A DNA stretch of 11,085 nucleotides from Actinomycetes bacterium (GCA_021815245.1 JAKAHF010000025.1:1-11085); one strand, 5' to 3'. Positions 1-7,236 are shown, counted from the first letter of the stretch. Notes: generated by a model from the sequence alone, not told the origin. Numbers and translations are program-made.

Positions 1-130
1 AGCGGCGACCGTCCTTCCACGTGAGGGTGCCCATGCCGGCCTGCTGGCCGTCGACGAACGTGCCCTCGCGGACGCGGCCGTCGGCGTACGTGACCTTGCC
101 GCTCTGCAGCGCGCCGCGGACGAAGGCTAT
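1..130 (-). CDS. MORN-repeat protein, 5' part only, start unclear
   Basis: On the minus strand, the frame with codon starts at 70, 67, 64 reads a MORN-type repeat: VTYADG, then REGTFVDGQQAGMGTLTWKDG, running off the window edge. The spacing of Gly, aromatic and DG residues matches the MORN consensus (Y.G.W..G...G.G.l.y.dG). MORN repeats form beta-hairpin arrays found in many bacterial surface or signalling proteins; no function can be assigned from this fragment. I found no ATG, GTG or TTG in this frame from the repeat up to about position 450, deep inside the upstream proC homologue, although the frame stays open. The codon at 130-128 is ATA and overlaps the proC TAG by 4 bases, so an ATA start is one possibility; a lost start, a frameshift or a 5'-truncated gene are others. 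The repeat assignment is fairly firm, the start is not. Confidence 0.6.
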   Translation of the reverse strand, partial: MAFVRGALQSGKVTYADGRVREGTFVDGQQAGMGTLTWKDGRR

Positions 131-936
131 GCGCAGGCGCAGTTCGTGTTCGTGGCGATTGCGTTTGCCGCGCTCACCGCCTGCTGAAAGGCCGAGCGGG
201 TTCCGTGCTGTTCTAGTGTACCGATACCGGGCGGAAAGAGTTGGCCCGTTGCGGCCAGGTGACGCTGCAGCGCAGCCGCCGAATCTGAATGCTCCCGAAG
301 CCCGGCCGCCGCCTCGTTCGCCGCCTGCCTGACCAAGCTTCTCGCCTGCGGGCGCGTGATGCCGGCCGCCACGGCGCCATCCTCGAGAGCCTCGATGGCA
401 AGAGCAAGAAACCCGGGTCCGGAGCCGCCGACGGCCGTGGCTACGTCGATCAGGTCCTCGGGCAGCAAGTCAGCCAGACCCAGGGGCGCGAGGAGTTCGA
501 GAATGCTCGTGATTGCAGTCTGGTCGGCGCCCGTCTCGGCGGCCGCGGCAACGACGCCCACGTTGAGCTCGACGCCGAGATTGGGCATGATCCTGAACAG
601 TGTGGGACCGGGTCCGACGAGGGCGCGCATCGAATCCAGCGTCACTCCCGCCATGGACGAAACCACCGTGTGTGCCTCTGTCAGAAGGGGACGCATCGTC
701 TCGAGCAACTCCGGAGCATCCTTCGGCTTGACGACGACAAGGATCAGCTCCGAGCTGGAGGCCAGATCGGCCAGCGAAGAGGCCATGCGCACCCTATCCT
801 CGACCACGAGACGCCGCGCGGCCGCCTCGGCCTTGTCCCAGACCACGAACGTGGGCTCGACCGGCGAGGACCGCAGCCAGCCCCGCACGAGAGCGGCGCC
901 CATGTTGCCGGTGCCAACGACTCCCACCACCGTCAT
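127..936 (-). CDS. Pyrroline-5-carboxylate reductase family protein (divergent ProC)
   Basis: 269 residues, the usual ProC length. The start at 936 (ATG) places the Rossmann strand at the N-terminus (VGVVGTGNMG, residues 4-13) and has a weak GGTGA just upstream; longer in-frame starts lie inside ftsH. Family landmarks: KPK at 70-72 (VKPQ in typical ProC), SSMAGVT around 93-99, MPN at 117-119, and GSGPG at 171-175 opening the helical dimerisation domain. ProC reduces pyrroline-5-carboxylate to proline with NAD(P)H in the cytoplasm. Two conserved sites differ here: MPNTPA has become MPNLGV, and the SPGGTT signature aligns without a gap to ATGQLF (229-234). The C-terminal LEQHG...AFQQAV still fits the family, so a frameshift is unlikely. 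The gene lies 40 bases downstream of ftsH and is probably cotranscribed. It may be a true ProC or a paralogue with another imine substrate, so no symbol is given. Confidence 0.82.
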   Translation of the reverse strand: MTVVGVVGTGNMGAALVRGWLRSSPVEPTFVVWDKAEAAARRLVVEDRVRMASSLADLASSSELILVVVKPKDAPELLETMRPLLTEAHTVVSSMAGVTLDSMRALVGPGPTLFRIMPNLGVELNVGVVAAAAETGADQTAITSILELLAPLGLADLLPEDLIDVATAVGGSGPGFLALAIEALEDGAVAAGITRPQARSLVRQAANEAAAGLREHSDSAAALQRHLAATGQLFPPGIGTLEQHGTRSAFQQAVSAANAIATNTNCACA

Positions 937-976
937 GGTGTCACCGTTGTTTCGAATGCCGACTCTGCACGCACCG

Positions 977-3034
977 CTAGAGACTCCCTTCCGGAACGGC
1001 GTCGACCGGCCCCGTGCCGGCTTCGGTCCGCAGGGCCGCCTCGACGGCGCTTCCGTCGACCGTCTCTTGCTGCAGCAGCTCCCGGGCGAGCACCTCAAGC
1101 GCGCCTGAGTGCTCGGCGAGCACCGCCAAACCCCTGTCATATTGCCCGGTGACGAGGTTTCTGACCTCGGTGTCGATCAGCTCCTGGGTGTGGGGGCTGA
1201 GCTGGCCACCGTCCTGCACGACCCCGCCGAGATACTGCATCTGCTGGCCCGTGTAGCGCACCGAGCCAAGACTCTCGCTCATGCCGAATTCGGTCACCAT
1301 GCGCCGGGCGAGCTCGGTGGCTTTCTGGATGTCGTCACTGGCGCCGGTGCTGATGGTGCCGAACACCGTGACCTCAGCCGCCCGGCCGCCCAGCATCACC
1401 GCTATGCGATCGGCCAGCTCGTCCTTGGTGAGCACGTACCGATCCTCGGTCGGCATCTGCAAGGTGTAACCGAGAGCCCCCCTGGCCCGCGGGATGATGC
1501 TGATCTTGGCCACCGGATCGGCGTGCGGCAGCAGTGCGGCGACAAGCGCGTGGCCGGCTTCGTGATAGGCGACCGTGCGCCGTTCCTCGGGATTCATCAC
1601 CCGGCTCTTCTTCTCGAGACCGGCTATGACTCTCTCCATGGCGGCCTCGAAATCCTTGATGCCGACCGACGCCGCGCCCCGGCGAGCGGCCAGGAGCGCC
1701 GCCTCGTTGATCGCGTTGGCGAGATCGGCTCCGCTGAATCCCGGCGTGATGCGCGCGGCGCGTTCGATATCGAAGTCGCGGGCGAGCTTCACGCCCCTGC
1801 TGTGGATGCGGAGTATCTGCATGCGCCCCACCAGATCGGGGTTGCCGACCTCAACCGTGCGGTCGAAGCGACCGGCGCGCAGGAGGGCCTTGTCGAGCAC
1901 TTCAGGTCGGTTTGTGGCGGCCATGATTATCACCGGCTTGGCCATGTCGGTGCGGAACCCATCGATCTCGGCCAGCAACTGGTTGAGTGTCTGCTCGCGC
2001 TCGTCGTTGCCGCCACTCAATTGCAGCCCAGCGCCCCGGCTCTGGCCGATCGCGTCGATCTCGTCGATGAAGACGATCGCGGGGGCAGACCCACGGGCCT
2101 GCTCAAACAAGTCGCGCACACGGGCCGCGCCAACGCCCACGAACATCTCGACGAACTCCGACCCGCTGCTCTCGAAGAACGGCACCCCGGCCTCGCCGGC
2201 CGTTGCCTTCGCCAGCAGCGTCTTGCCGGTCCCGGGCGGGCCGACCAGGAGCACTCCCTTGGGGATGCGACCGCCCAGCTTGGCGAACTTCTCGGGCGTC
2301 TTCAAGAACTGGATTATCTCCTGCAATTCGGCGATGGCCTCGTCGGCCCCGCCCACGTCTTCGTAGGTGACCCCCACGTCTTCAGGGCTGACCTTGGTGG
2401 CCTTGCTCTTGCCTACGCCGAAGATGCCGCCGGCACCTCCACGCCCCGCGCCTCCGGCCATACGCCGGTAGATGAAGACCCAGATCGCGCCGATCAGCAA
2501 GAACGGCAGCAAGCTCAGAAGGATCCCGCCCAGCTGGCTGGCCGGCGCCGCGAAGGAATAGTCGACCTTGCCGGCCTGGAGTTCCGACACCAGCTGCTCG
2601 TCGGCCCCCGCCTTGTAGTTGGTACGGAACTCGACGGTGGCCCCACTATTGGGATCAGACATGGTGCCCGTGATCCGGGTGTCGCCTATGACAGCCGTCT
2701 TGATGTCACCCGCCGTGACTTTTGTCTTGAACTCGGTATAGCTGAGTGCCGTCTGCGGCGCGGTCATCGGGAGTACGAACTGGTTGAACAGGTAGAGCGC
2801 GACCAGGCCGACCACCACGTAGACCACGAAGTGCCAGACATGCTTCCTCTCGCCCCGTGGGCCGCTCCCCGAGGAACCGCCCGCTTGGCCGCTCGCGCCG
2901 CGTCCGGGGGGCCGCTGGCCTCCGCCGGTACCCGCGCGGTCACGCCTCGGAGGAGGTCCCGCGGCCTTGTTGCCGCCCGCGCTCGATTCGGGGGGCGGCT
3001 TGGGTCTCTGTGAGGAGGTGGGTTCGTCAGTCAT
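977..3034 (-). CDS. ftsH: ATP-dependent zinc metalloprotease FtsH
   Basis: 685 residues; membrane-anchored AAA+ protease that extracts and degrades misfolded or regulatory membrane and cytosolic proteins. Order: a Pro/Gly/Arg-rich disordered N-terminus (1-62), TM1 (about 66-89), the extracytoplasmic FtsH_ext domain (about 91-167), TM2 (about 169-190), then AAA with Walker A GPPGTGKT (265-272), pore loop FVG (298-300), Walker B VFIDEID (321-327) and the second region of homology with arginine fingers R389 and R392. The M41 protease follows with HEAGH (491-495) and the third zinc ligand probably D568 in STGASDD. All catalytic residues are present. The start at 3034 (MTDEP) is chosen over an upstream in-frame codon at 3133 because that one falls across the padR terminator hairpin, and because a -10-like TATGCT sits at -12 to -7 of 3034, consistent with a leaderless mRNA. 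There is no clear Shine-Dalgarno sequence. The divergent ProC homologue follows 40 bases later. Confidence 0.97.
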   Translation of the reverse strand: MTDEPTSSQRPKPPPESSAGGNKAAGPPPRRDRAGTGGGQRPPGRGASGQAGGSSGSGPRGERKHVWHFVVYVVVGLVALYLFNQFVLPMTAPQTALSYTEFKTKVTAGDIKTAVIGDTRITGTMSDPNSGATVEFRTNYKAGADEQLVSELQAGKVDYSFAAPASQLGGILLSLLPFLLIGAIWVFIYRRMAGGAGRGGAGGIFGVGKSKATKVSPEDVGVTYEDVGGADEAIAELQEIIQFLKTPEKFAKLGGRIPKGVLLVGPPGTGKTLLAKATAGEAGVPFFESSGSEFVEMFVGVGAARVRDLFEQARGSAPAIVFIDEIDAIGQSRGAGLQLSGGNDEREQTLNQLLAEIDGFRTDMAKPVIIMAATNRPEVLDKALLRAGRFDRTVEVGNPDLVGRMQILRIHSRGVKLARDFDIERAARITPGFSGADLANAINEAALLAARRGAASVGIKDFEAAMERVIAGLEKKSRVMNPEERRTVAYHEAGHALVAALLPHADPVAKISIIPRARGALGYTLQMPTEDRYVLTKDELADRIAVMLGGRAAEVTVFGTISTGASDDIQKATELARRMVTEFGMSESLGSVRYTGQQMQYLGGVVQDGGQLSPHTQELIDTEVRNLVTGQYDRGLAVLAEHSGALEVLARELLQQETVDGSAVEAALRTEAGTGPVDAVPEGSL

Positions 3035-3040
3035 GTGAAC

Positions 3041-3046
3041 AGCATA
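3041..3046 (-). promoter_or_regulatory. Putative -10 element of a leaderless ftsH promoter
   Basis: On the minus strand TATGCT occupies exactly -12 to -7 relative to the A of the ftsH ATG, so transcription would begin at the start codon. No good -35 is seen; GTTCCA at a 16-base spacing is the best match and is weak. There is no Shine-Dalgarno sequence near the ATG, which agrees with leaderless initiation. This is an inference from spacing. Confidence 0.4.
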
Positions 3047-3091
3047 CCCTGTTTGCCGGTAGTGGAACCGTGAAGAGGCCCCGCTCGAAGC

Positions 3092-3130
3092 CGGAGGGCG
3101 CCGATCGCCACAGGCGATCGGCGCCCTCCG
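3092..3130 (-). terminator. 18-bp perfect hairpin downstream of padR
   Basis: Bases 3092-3109 and 3113-3130 are perfect inverted repeats (18 bp, G+C-rich, 3-base loop ACA), lying 31 bases after the padR stop codon and before the ftsH start. No U-tract follows on the minus strand, so it would be a U-less terminator of the kind common in high-G+C actinobacteria, or an mRNA 3'-end stabiliser. It separates the padR transcript from ftsH. Confidence 0.75.
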
Positions 3131-3160
3131 CACGCCTTCTGGCCCGCCGGGTGACCGAGG

Positions 3161-3673
3161 TCACCTCTTGAGGATGTCGCGGATACGCCCGGCGGCGTCC
3201 TCGATCACGTCGCCGACCTCTTTGAGCCGAGCCGGATCACCGGCCGTGTTGCGAACGGCCCTCCTGATCTCGCTGAGGGACTCGCGGATGCCGGCCACTG
3301 CCGTCCAGCCTTCGGATTGCGGTCCCGGGCCCCAATGGGCGTCCCAGCGCTCTCGCTGGGTGCTGGCCCGCTCCTTGTGTTCTTCGAGGAACGCAATGCC
3401 CGCCTCGGTGATGGTGTAGACCTTCTTGCCCTCCTCTACGGAAGATGTCACCAGATCCTGGTCTTCGAGGGCCTGCAATGTCGGATAGACCGCACCCGGA
3501 CTCGGGCTGTAGAACCCTCCCGAACGGTCCTCCATCTCGCGGATGATGTCGTATCCATGACGGGGCTTCTCTTTCAGCGCCCCAAGGATGGCGAATTTCA
3601 TCCCCCCTCGTTCGAAGAAATGGTGACCCGGGCCGCACATGCCGCCGCCCATGAATCCACGCCTGTGATGCAT
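3161..3673 (-). CDS. PadR-family transcriptional regulator
   Basis: 170 residues, cytoplasmic DNA-binding repressor. The PadR winged helix-turn-helix spans about 23-98: MKFAILGALKEKPRHGYDI (25-43), the recognition and wing region SPSPGAVYPTLQALEDQDLV (56-75), and KKVYTITEAG (83-92). The C-terminal part (about 99-170) is charged and helical, as expected for the PadR dimerisation segment; Trp110, Trp114 and Trp123 could line a ligand pocket. The first 22 residues are rich in His, Met, Gly and one Cys (H2, H3, H17, H18, C13), a feature of several PadR proteins that might bind metal; this is speculative. The start at 3673 has a strong GGAAGGAG RBS seven bases upstream. A sigma-A-type promoter and an AT-rich palindrome precede it, so autorepression is likely. 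The gene has its own promoter and is followed by an 18-bp hairpin, so it is probably monocistronic. Target genes are unknown. Confidence 0.93.
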   Translation of the reverse strand: MHHRRGFMGGGMCGPGHHFFERGGMKFAILGALKEKPRHGYDIIREMEDRSGGFYSPSPGAVYPTLQALEDQDLVTSSVEEGKKVYTITEAGIAFLEEHKERASTQRERWDAHWGPGPQSEGWTAVAGIRESLSEIRRAVRNTAGDPARLKEVGDVIEDAAGRIRDILKR

Positions 3674-3680
3674 CTTGTTG

Positions 3681-3688
3681 CTCCTTCC
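3681..3688 (-). promoter_or_regulatory. Ribosome binding site of padR
   Basis: GGAAGGAG on the minus strand, 7 bases before the ATG at 3673. It is the strongest Shine-Dalgarno sequence in the window and fixes the padR start. Confidence 0.85.
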
Positions 3689-3690
3689 CG

Positions 3691-3716
3691 ATGTATCACG
3701 ATATATCGCGTAATAT
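3691..3716 (-). promoter_or_regulatory. AT-rich palindromic operator, probable PadR autoregulatory site
   Basis: The core CGATATATCG at 3699-3708 is a perfect 10-bp palindrome. Extending it to 3691-3716 around the same centre gives 10 matches out of 13 base pairs. The AT-rich stretch stands out in G+C-rich surroundings and lies between the -10 element and the RBS of padR, overlapping the expected transcription start. PadR repressors commonly bind palindromes at their own promoters, so the binder is inferred to be the adjacent PadR protein. Confidence 0.65.
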
Positions 3717-3744
3717 CTTATAACTCCACCGGCCCGAACGTCAA
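3715..3744 (-). promoter_or_regulatory. padR promoter
   Basis: On the minus strand, a -35 TTGACG (3744-3739) is followed at 18 bases by TAAGAT (3720-3715) or at 16 bases by TATAAG (3722-3717). Both fit a housekeeping sigma factor. The palindromic operator begins just downstream of the -10. Confidence 0.6.
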
Positions 3745-3762
3745 GGGCGGCCGAACAATGGA

Positions 3763-3797
3763 GCGGGGGCGGCGAGCCTGCGGATCGCCGCCCCCGC
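3763..3797 (-). terminator. Terminator hairpin of the lipoprotein gene
   Basis: Bases 3763-3775 and 3785-3797 form a perfect 13-bp G+C-rich stem with a 9-base loop, about 80 bases after the stop codon of the lipoprotein gene at 3877 and just upstream of the padR promoter. No strong U-tract follows. The rest of the gap to 3876 shows no gene. Confidence 0.72.
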
Positions 3798-3876
3798 GGA
3801 GCAACGTCGACTGAGAACGGAGTATCGCGCCGCCATGCACTTTCTGGCGACCTTGGCCTCGCCTTTCAGCGGCCTC

Positions 3877-4518
3877 CTAGCGGATCTGGCAGGTGAACCC
3901 GTCCTCGGCGTTGGGATGGTAGACGACGTACAGCCCGGTCTGCCCCTTGGGGACTTCGAAGACGGCGGTGGTGAAGGCTTCGACCTCGGCCTTGACCTTG
4001 CCCGCGTTCGAATCGAAGATGCCGCCGTGTCCCTCTGTCTCCACCGGCAGATACTCAGTGCCCTCGGAGTCCTTGAGGATGATGTCGTCGGAGTAGAGAC
4101 CACCGCGCATGTCGTAGTAGACGGCCTTCTTGTACTTGAAGGTGACGAGCAGGAACTCGTTGCCCTCGGCCGGCTTCGTCGACACGTTCTTCTTCTCGCC
4201 CTCCTCGCCGGTGAGCAGCAGCTCGTTGGCGACGTCGGAGGCCAGATCGTCGGTGACCGTGAATCTGTCTACCGACAGCTCGCCTTGCTCGACGTCACCG
4301 ATATCGCCGATCTTCAGAGTCACCACACTGGCACCACGAGGGATGGTGGTCGTGGTAGTCGAGGCGATGGAGGTTGTGGTCGACTCCGAGTCGACGGTCG
4401 TCGTCTGCGTCGACGTCGAGGTCGTGGTGGTGGAGTCGCTACTGCAGGCAGCAAGCACACCCGCAAGCCCCAGCAGCAGGAGTGCGAGTGCTACGAGTGT
4501 CGTCTTCTTCAAACCCAT
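3877..4518 (-). CDS. Secreted lipoprotein with DUF4352-like domain
   Basis: 213 residues. The start at 4518 gives a textbook lipoprotein signal: MGLKK, a hydrophobic core (7-22) and lipobox LAAC with Cys25 as the acylated residue; GGAG lies 7 bases upstream. Residues 26-60 are a Ser/Thr-rich linker with runs of Thr, typical of surface lipoproteins that are spaced from the membrane and perhaps glycosylated. From about 62 to 213 comes a beta-rich domain with the pattern GNEFLLVTFKYKK (119-131), DIILKDSEGTEYLP (145-158) and FEVPKGQTGLYVVY (187-200), which resembles the immunoglobulin-like DUF4352 family; the match is by pattern, not search. It would sit on the outer face of the membrane. Function is unknown. 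It has its own promoter and terminator, so it is separate from the ABC operon that ends 131 bases upstream, although it could be functionally linked. Confidence 0.85.
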   Translation of the reverse strand: MGLKKTTLVALALLLLGLAGVLAACSSDSTTTTSTSTQTTTVDSESTTTSIASTTTTTIPRGASVVTLKIGDIGDVEQGELSVDRFTVTDDLASDVANELLLTGEEGEKKNVSTKPAEGNEFLLVTFKYKKAVYYDMRGGLYSDDIILKDSEGTEYLPVETEGHGGIFDSNAGKVKAEVEAFTTAVFEVPKGQTGLYVVYHPNAEDGFTCQIR

Positions 4519-4556
4519 TGTGATGCTCCGATCGCTCGCCCGTTTGTGCAGGAGCC

Positions 4557-4585
4557 AGGATAGCCTCAGACGCTCGCGCTGACAA
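4557..4585 (-). promoter_or_regulatory. Promoter of the lipoprotein gene
   Basis: On the minus strand TTGTCA (4585-4580), a 17-base spacer and TATCCT (4562-4557) match the housekeeping sigma consensus closely. The predicted start near 4550 leaves a leader of about 30 bases containing the GGAG site of the lipoprotein gene. It lies in the 131-base gap after the ABC operon, so the lipoprotein can be transcribed independently. Confidence 0.72.
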
Positions 4586-4649
4586 ACCGGAAGCCGAGAA
4601 TTCACCCTCGCTCTATGGCCGCAACGAGCCCCGTCAGGCCGGCATCGCG

Positions 4650-5573
4650 CTATTGCGTGGGCTCGGGCTCGCCAACGGTTGCGGCCCTCACGAACGCGTC
4701 CTCGAGCGTCGGTTCGACGCTCTGCACGACCACGTCGACGATGTCCGCCTCGCGAAGTGCGCCGAGGACCTCCCGCGGGTCGACGCCCTGGCGTTGCACC
4801 CGCACCTGATTGCCGAGAAGCGTGGCTCCGTATCTCTCTTTGAGGACTTGATGCGCCCGCTTCACAGGGTCGGCCGAAACCAGCAGCACCGGGCCGGCAA
4901 AGGTCTCGACCATCTGCCGCGGCGATCCCTCGAAGCGTAGGCGGCCGCCCAGGATCAGGCAGAGACGGTCGCAGACCTGCACCTCCTCGAGATGGTGCGT
5001 GGTCAGGATGACGGTAGTGTCATCAGCTACCAATCCACCCAAGAAAGCCCAGAACGCGCGCCTGCTGGTGGTATCCATGCCGCTGGTGGGCTCGTCGAGG
5101 ATGAGCAGTCTGGGCCGATGGAGAAGCGCCGCCGCCAAGGAGCAGCGACGCTGTGCGCCCGTGGGCAGTGCCCCGACCAACGTGTCACCGTCGCGCTCGA
5201 GCTCGAACCTGCCCATCTCGGAACCGACCCTCTCGCGCAGCTGCGAGTTGTCGAGCCCGTACATCCGCCCGAAGAACAGCAGGTTCTGCTGCACCGTCAG
5301 ATCGAAGTAGAGCGAGTAGAGCTGGGAGACATAGCCCACGAGCCTGCGGAGTTGCGGGCCTTGCTTCTTGCAGTCGAAACCGAGAACCGACGCGCTGCCC
5401 GCGTCGGGATCGAGGAGCCCGAGAAGCATGCGTAGTGTCGTCGTCTTGCCGGCGCCGTTGGGCCCGAGAAAGCCATAGACCTCTCCGCGCCGCACGGTGA
5501 GGTCCACGGAGTCGACGACCATGCGCCGTCCAAACACCTTGGACAGACCGTGGGTCTCGATGACGGCAGTCAC
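4650..5573 (-). CDS. ABC-2 exporter ATPase A (degenerate signature motif)
   Basis: 307 residues; cytoplasmic nucleotide-binding subunit of the exporter encoded upstream. Walker A GPNGAGKT (37-44), Q-loop Gln84 in YVSQ, Walker B LLILDE (156-161) with catalytic Glu161, D-loop SGMD and switch His193 in TTHHLEE are intact. The ABC signature, normally LSGGQ, reads LPTGAQ (136-141). The C-terminal part (about 225-295) ends with VEPTLEDAFV, the tail seen in drug-export ATPases of the CcmA/YbhF type. The start is GTG at 5573 and overlaps the HAD stop as GTGA (5570-5573), so translation is probably coupled. Because the other ATPase has the opposite defects, the two are inferred to form a heterodimer. 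It is the last gene of the operon. No substrate can be read from the sequence. Confidence 0.93.
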   Translation of the reverse strand: MTAVIETHGLSKVFGRRMVVDSVDLTVRRGEVYGFLGPNGAGKTTTLRMLLGLLDPDAGSASVLGFDCKKQGPQLRRLVGYVSQLYSLYFDLTVQQNLLFFGRMYGLDNSQLRERVGSEMGRFELERDGDTLVGALPTGAQRRCSLAAALLHRPRLLILDEPTSGMDTTSRRAFWAFLGGLVADDTTVILTTHHLEEVQVCDRLCLILGGRLRFEGSPRQMVETFAGPVLLVSADPVKRAHQVLKERYGATLLGNQVRVQRQGVDPREVLGALREADIVDVVVQSVEPTLEDAFVRAATVGEPEPTQ

Positions 5574-6271
5574 ACCCTGACGCCTTCCGATTCGCGCAAC
5601 GCGAGCACGAAGGCCGGCACCTCACCCACATCGGCTACGATCGCGAGCGGCCGATAGGCGGCAAGGGCCTCGGTCCGCGTCACCCCCGAGAGAACGGCCA
5701 CGAAGCCGACGCCCGCCCCGATGGCAGTCTCGGCGTCGATCACGCTGTCGCCCACGAAGAGCGCCGAGCCGGCATCGACCGAAAGCCGTTCCATGGCCAG
5801 GAAGAGTCCCTGAGGATCAGGCTTGTGCGCGGCCACGTCCTCGCCGCCGACCACAACCGCGAAGGCATCGGCAAGCCCCTCCCGGCGCAATACCGCCTCG
5901 ACGCGATAGCGGAACTTCGTCGACACGATGCCCAGCGTCAGGCCGCCGGAGAGGAGCCGCGCCACGGCGGACTTCACAGGCTCGAACAGCCGCACTCCGT
6001 CGAGCATCACCTCGTCGCCGCGCTGCGTGAAGAGGCGCTTGAACTCCTCGAAACGGCCGGCGGCACGGCCGGCGGAGAGCTCCACGAAGGTCTTGTCGAG
6101 TGAGACTCCGATGAGCGAGCGGATGCGATCGGGCTCTGCGAGGGGCAGGCCCATCTGTTTGAGGGCGTAGTTCACGCACTCGATGACACCGACCGACGAG
6201 TCGACCAGCGTGTAGTCGAAGTCGAAGAACACCGACCGCACATCGCGGGCTTTTGCACGCGGTGGACTCAT
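5570..6271 (-). CDS. HAD-superfamily phosphatase (Gph/PGP-like)
   Basis: 233 residues, cytoplasmic. HAD motif I is DFDYT with nucleophile Asp17 and acid/base Asp19; motif II is Ser117 in GIVSTK; motif III is Lys150 in AHKPDP; motif IV is VGDSVIDAETA with Asp175 and Asp179. All catalytic residues are present. A helical cap (about 25-95) sits between motifs I and II, as in the phosphoglycolate phosphatase, pyrophosphatase (PpaX) and beta-phosphoglucomutase subfamily I. Such enzymes hydrolyse small phosphate esters; the substrate cannot be predicted. What is odd is the place: the gene lies between the two ABC ATPase genes, with 4-base overlaps on both sides (ATGA at 6268-6271, GTGA at 5570-5573), so it is made stoichiometrically with the transporter. 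It could process a substrate or simply share the transcript. Confidence 0.93.
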   Translation of the reverse strand: MSPPRAKARDVRSVFFDFDYTLVDSSVGVIECVNYALKQMGLPLAEPDRIRSLIGVSLDKTFVELSAGRAAGRFEEFKRLFTQRGDEVMLDGVRLFEPVKSAVARLLSGGLTLGIVSTKFRYRVEAVLRREGLADAFAVVVGGEDVAAHKPDPQGLFLAMERLSVDAGSALFVGDSVIDAETAIGAGVGFVAVLSGVTRTEALAAYRPLAIVADVGEVPAFVLALRESEGVRV

Positions 6272-7236
6272 GCCGCACCAGGCCTTGCGCCGGCGGCGAG
6301 GCCGCTCTCAGTGAGTACGAAAGCGTCCTCGAAGGTCAGCTCGCTCTGCGCGAGAGCCGAGGCGGCGAACTCCGCCCCAACCGTCGCCGTCAACAGGTCG
6401 CGGGCGCCGGTATCGCCGATGGCGAGTGCGGTCAAGCCTTCGGGGCGCAGGTACACGCGGGGTTCGTGGGCTACCGCCGCGAGCCGGGCCCGGACCGCGG
6501 TGCGGTCGTCGCCGACCGCGACTACCCAAGCGGACCACTCTTCGCACGCGGCCATCACCCGCTCGGCACTCGTTTCGTTGGCCCTCCCCCGCTCCATGGC
6601 CACAAGGCGCGAGGCGTGCACGGCCTCCTCGAGGTAGGTGCTCGTGAACACGAGGGCCGTGCCGCCGGCGGTCGCTTGGGCGATGATGTCCCAAAGCTCC
6701 TGGCGCGAGACAGGATCGACGCCGACCGTAGGCTCATCGAGTAGGAGGAGGGCCGGTTCGTGCACGAGGGCGCAGCCCAGGGCGAGACCCTTTTTCATAC
6801 CTCCCGACAAGCGCCCCGCCAGCTTGTCACGCGCTCCTTTGAGATTGGCAAGCGCGAGCATGGCCTCGACGCGCTCCTGCAGCTTCTCACGTTCCATGCC
6901 CCGCACCCGCCCAAAGAACGACAGATTCTCGAGCACAGTGAGATCCCCATAGAGATCGAACGTCGATCTCGCATACCCTATGCCCGAGGAGCCCAGCCGC
7001 GAAGCGACGGTACCCGAGGTCGGCCGCGCGAGACCGGCCAGCGCGCGCAGGAGCGTTGATTTGCCGGCGCCATCGGGACCCAGCACCGCCACACTGTCGC
7101 CGGAGCGAAGGGTCATCGTGGTGGAGTCGAGGGCCAGCGTCCGGCCGTAGCGGACGGTTACCTCGCGGAGTTCCACGAGCACGGAGCCACCTGCCTCACC
7201 GCCGGAAACCTCCCTGGCTGCGAAACGATCGGTCAC
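6268..7236 (-). CDS. ABC-2 exporter ATPase B (non-canonical Q- and H-loops)
   Basis: 322 residues from GTG at 7236. This start overlaps the permease stop as GTGA (7233-7236), the same arrangement as at the other junctions; a longer in-frame start at 7317 would lie inside the permease gene. Walker A GPDGAGKS (53-60), signature LSGGM (143-147) and Walker B ALLLLDE (162-168, Glu168) are intact. The Q-loop Gln is missing: YARSTFDLYGDL has Ser91 where Gln is expected. The switch His is replaced by Thr200 in FTSTYLEEA. Similar losses are, to my knowledge, seen in the N-terminal half of fused double ATPases such as YbhF/RbbA. The C-terminal region ends in SELTFEDAFVLTE, as in multidrug ATPases. It is inferred to pair with ATPase A, supplying the working signature motif. 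Cytoplasmic; substrate unknown. Confidence 0.92.
   Translation of the reverse strand: MTDRFAAREVSGGEAGGSVLVELREVTVRYGRTLALDSTTMTLRSGDSVAVLGPDGAGKSTLLRALAGLARPTSGTVASRLGSSGIGYARSTFDLYGDLTVLENLSFFGRVRGMEREKLQERVEAMLALANLKGARDKLAGRLSGGMKKGLALGCALVHEPALLLLDEPTVGVDPVSRQELWDIIAQATAGGTALVFTSTYLEEAVHASRLVAMERGRANETSAERVMAACEEWSAWVVAVGDDRTAVRARLAAVAHEPRVYLRPEGLTALAIGDTGARDLLTATVGAEFAASALAQSELTFEDAFVLTESGLAAGARPGAA

Noticed and set aside
213..340. Frameshift in the C-terminus of the proC homologue to explain the missing SPGGTT
   Set aside because: The residues before and after align to the family without a gap in the annotated frame, including LEQHG and AFQQAV, so a substitution of the motif is simpler.
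289..1152. Plus-strand open frames opposite the proC homologue
   Set aside because: Antisense shadows; the minus strand carries the full reductase fold and motif order.
1109..3013. Long plus-strand open frame (634 codons) opposite ftsH
   Set aside because: It mirrors ftsH codons in an antisense frame, as expected in G+C-rich DNA. The product is low in recognisable motifs and the minus strand has the complete FtsH.
4600..4649. Terminator for the ABC exporter operon in the gap before the lipoprotein gene
   Set aside because: Only weak 4-base GGCC and GCCG pairings were found; no convincing stem.
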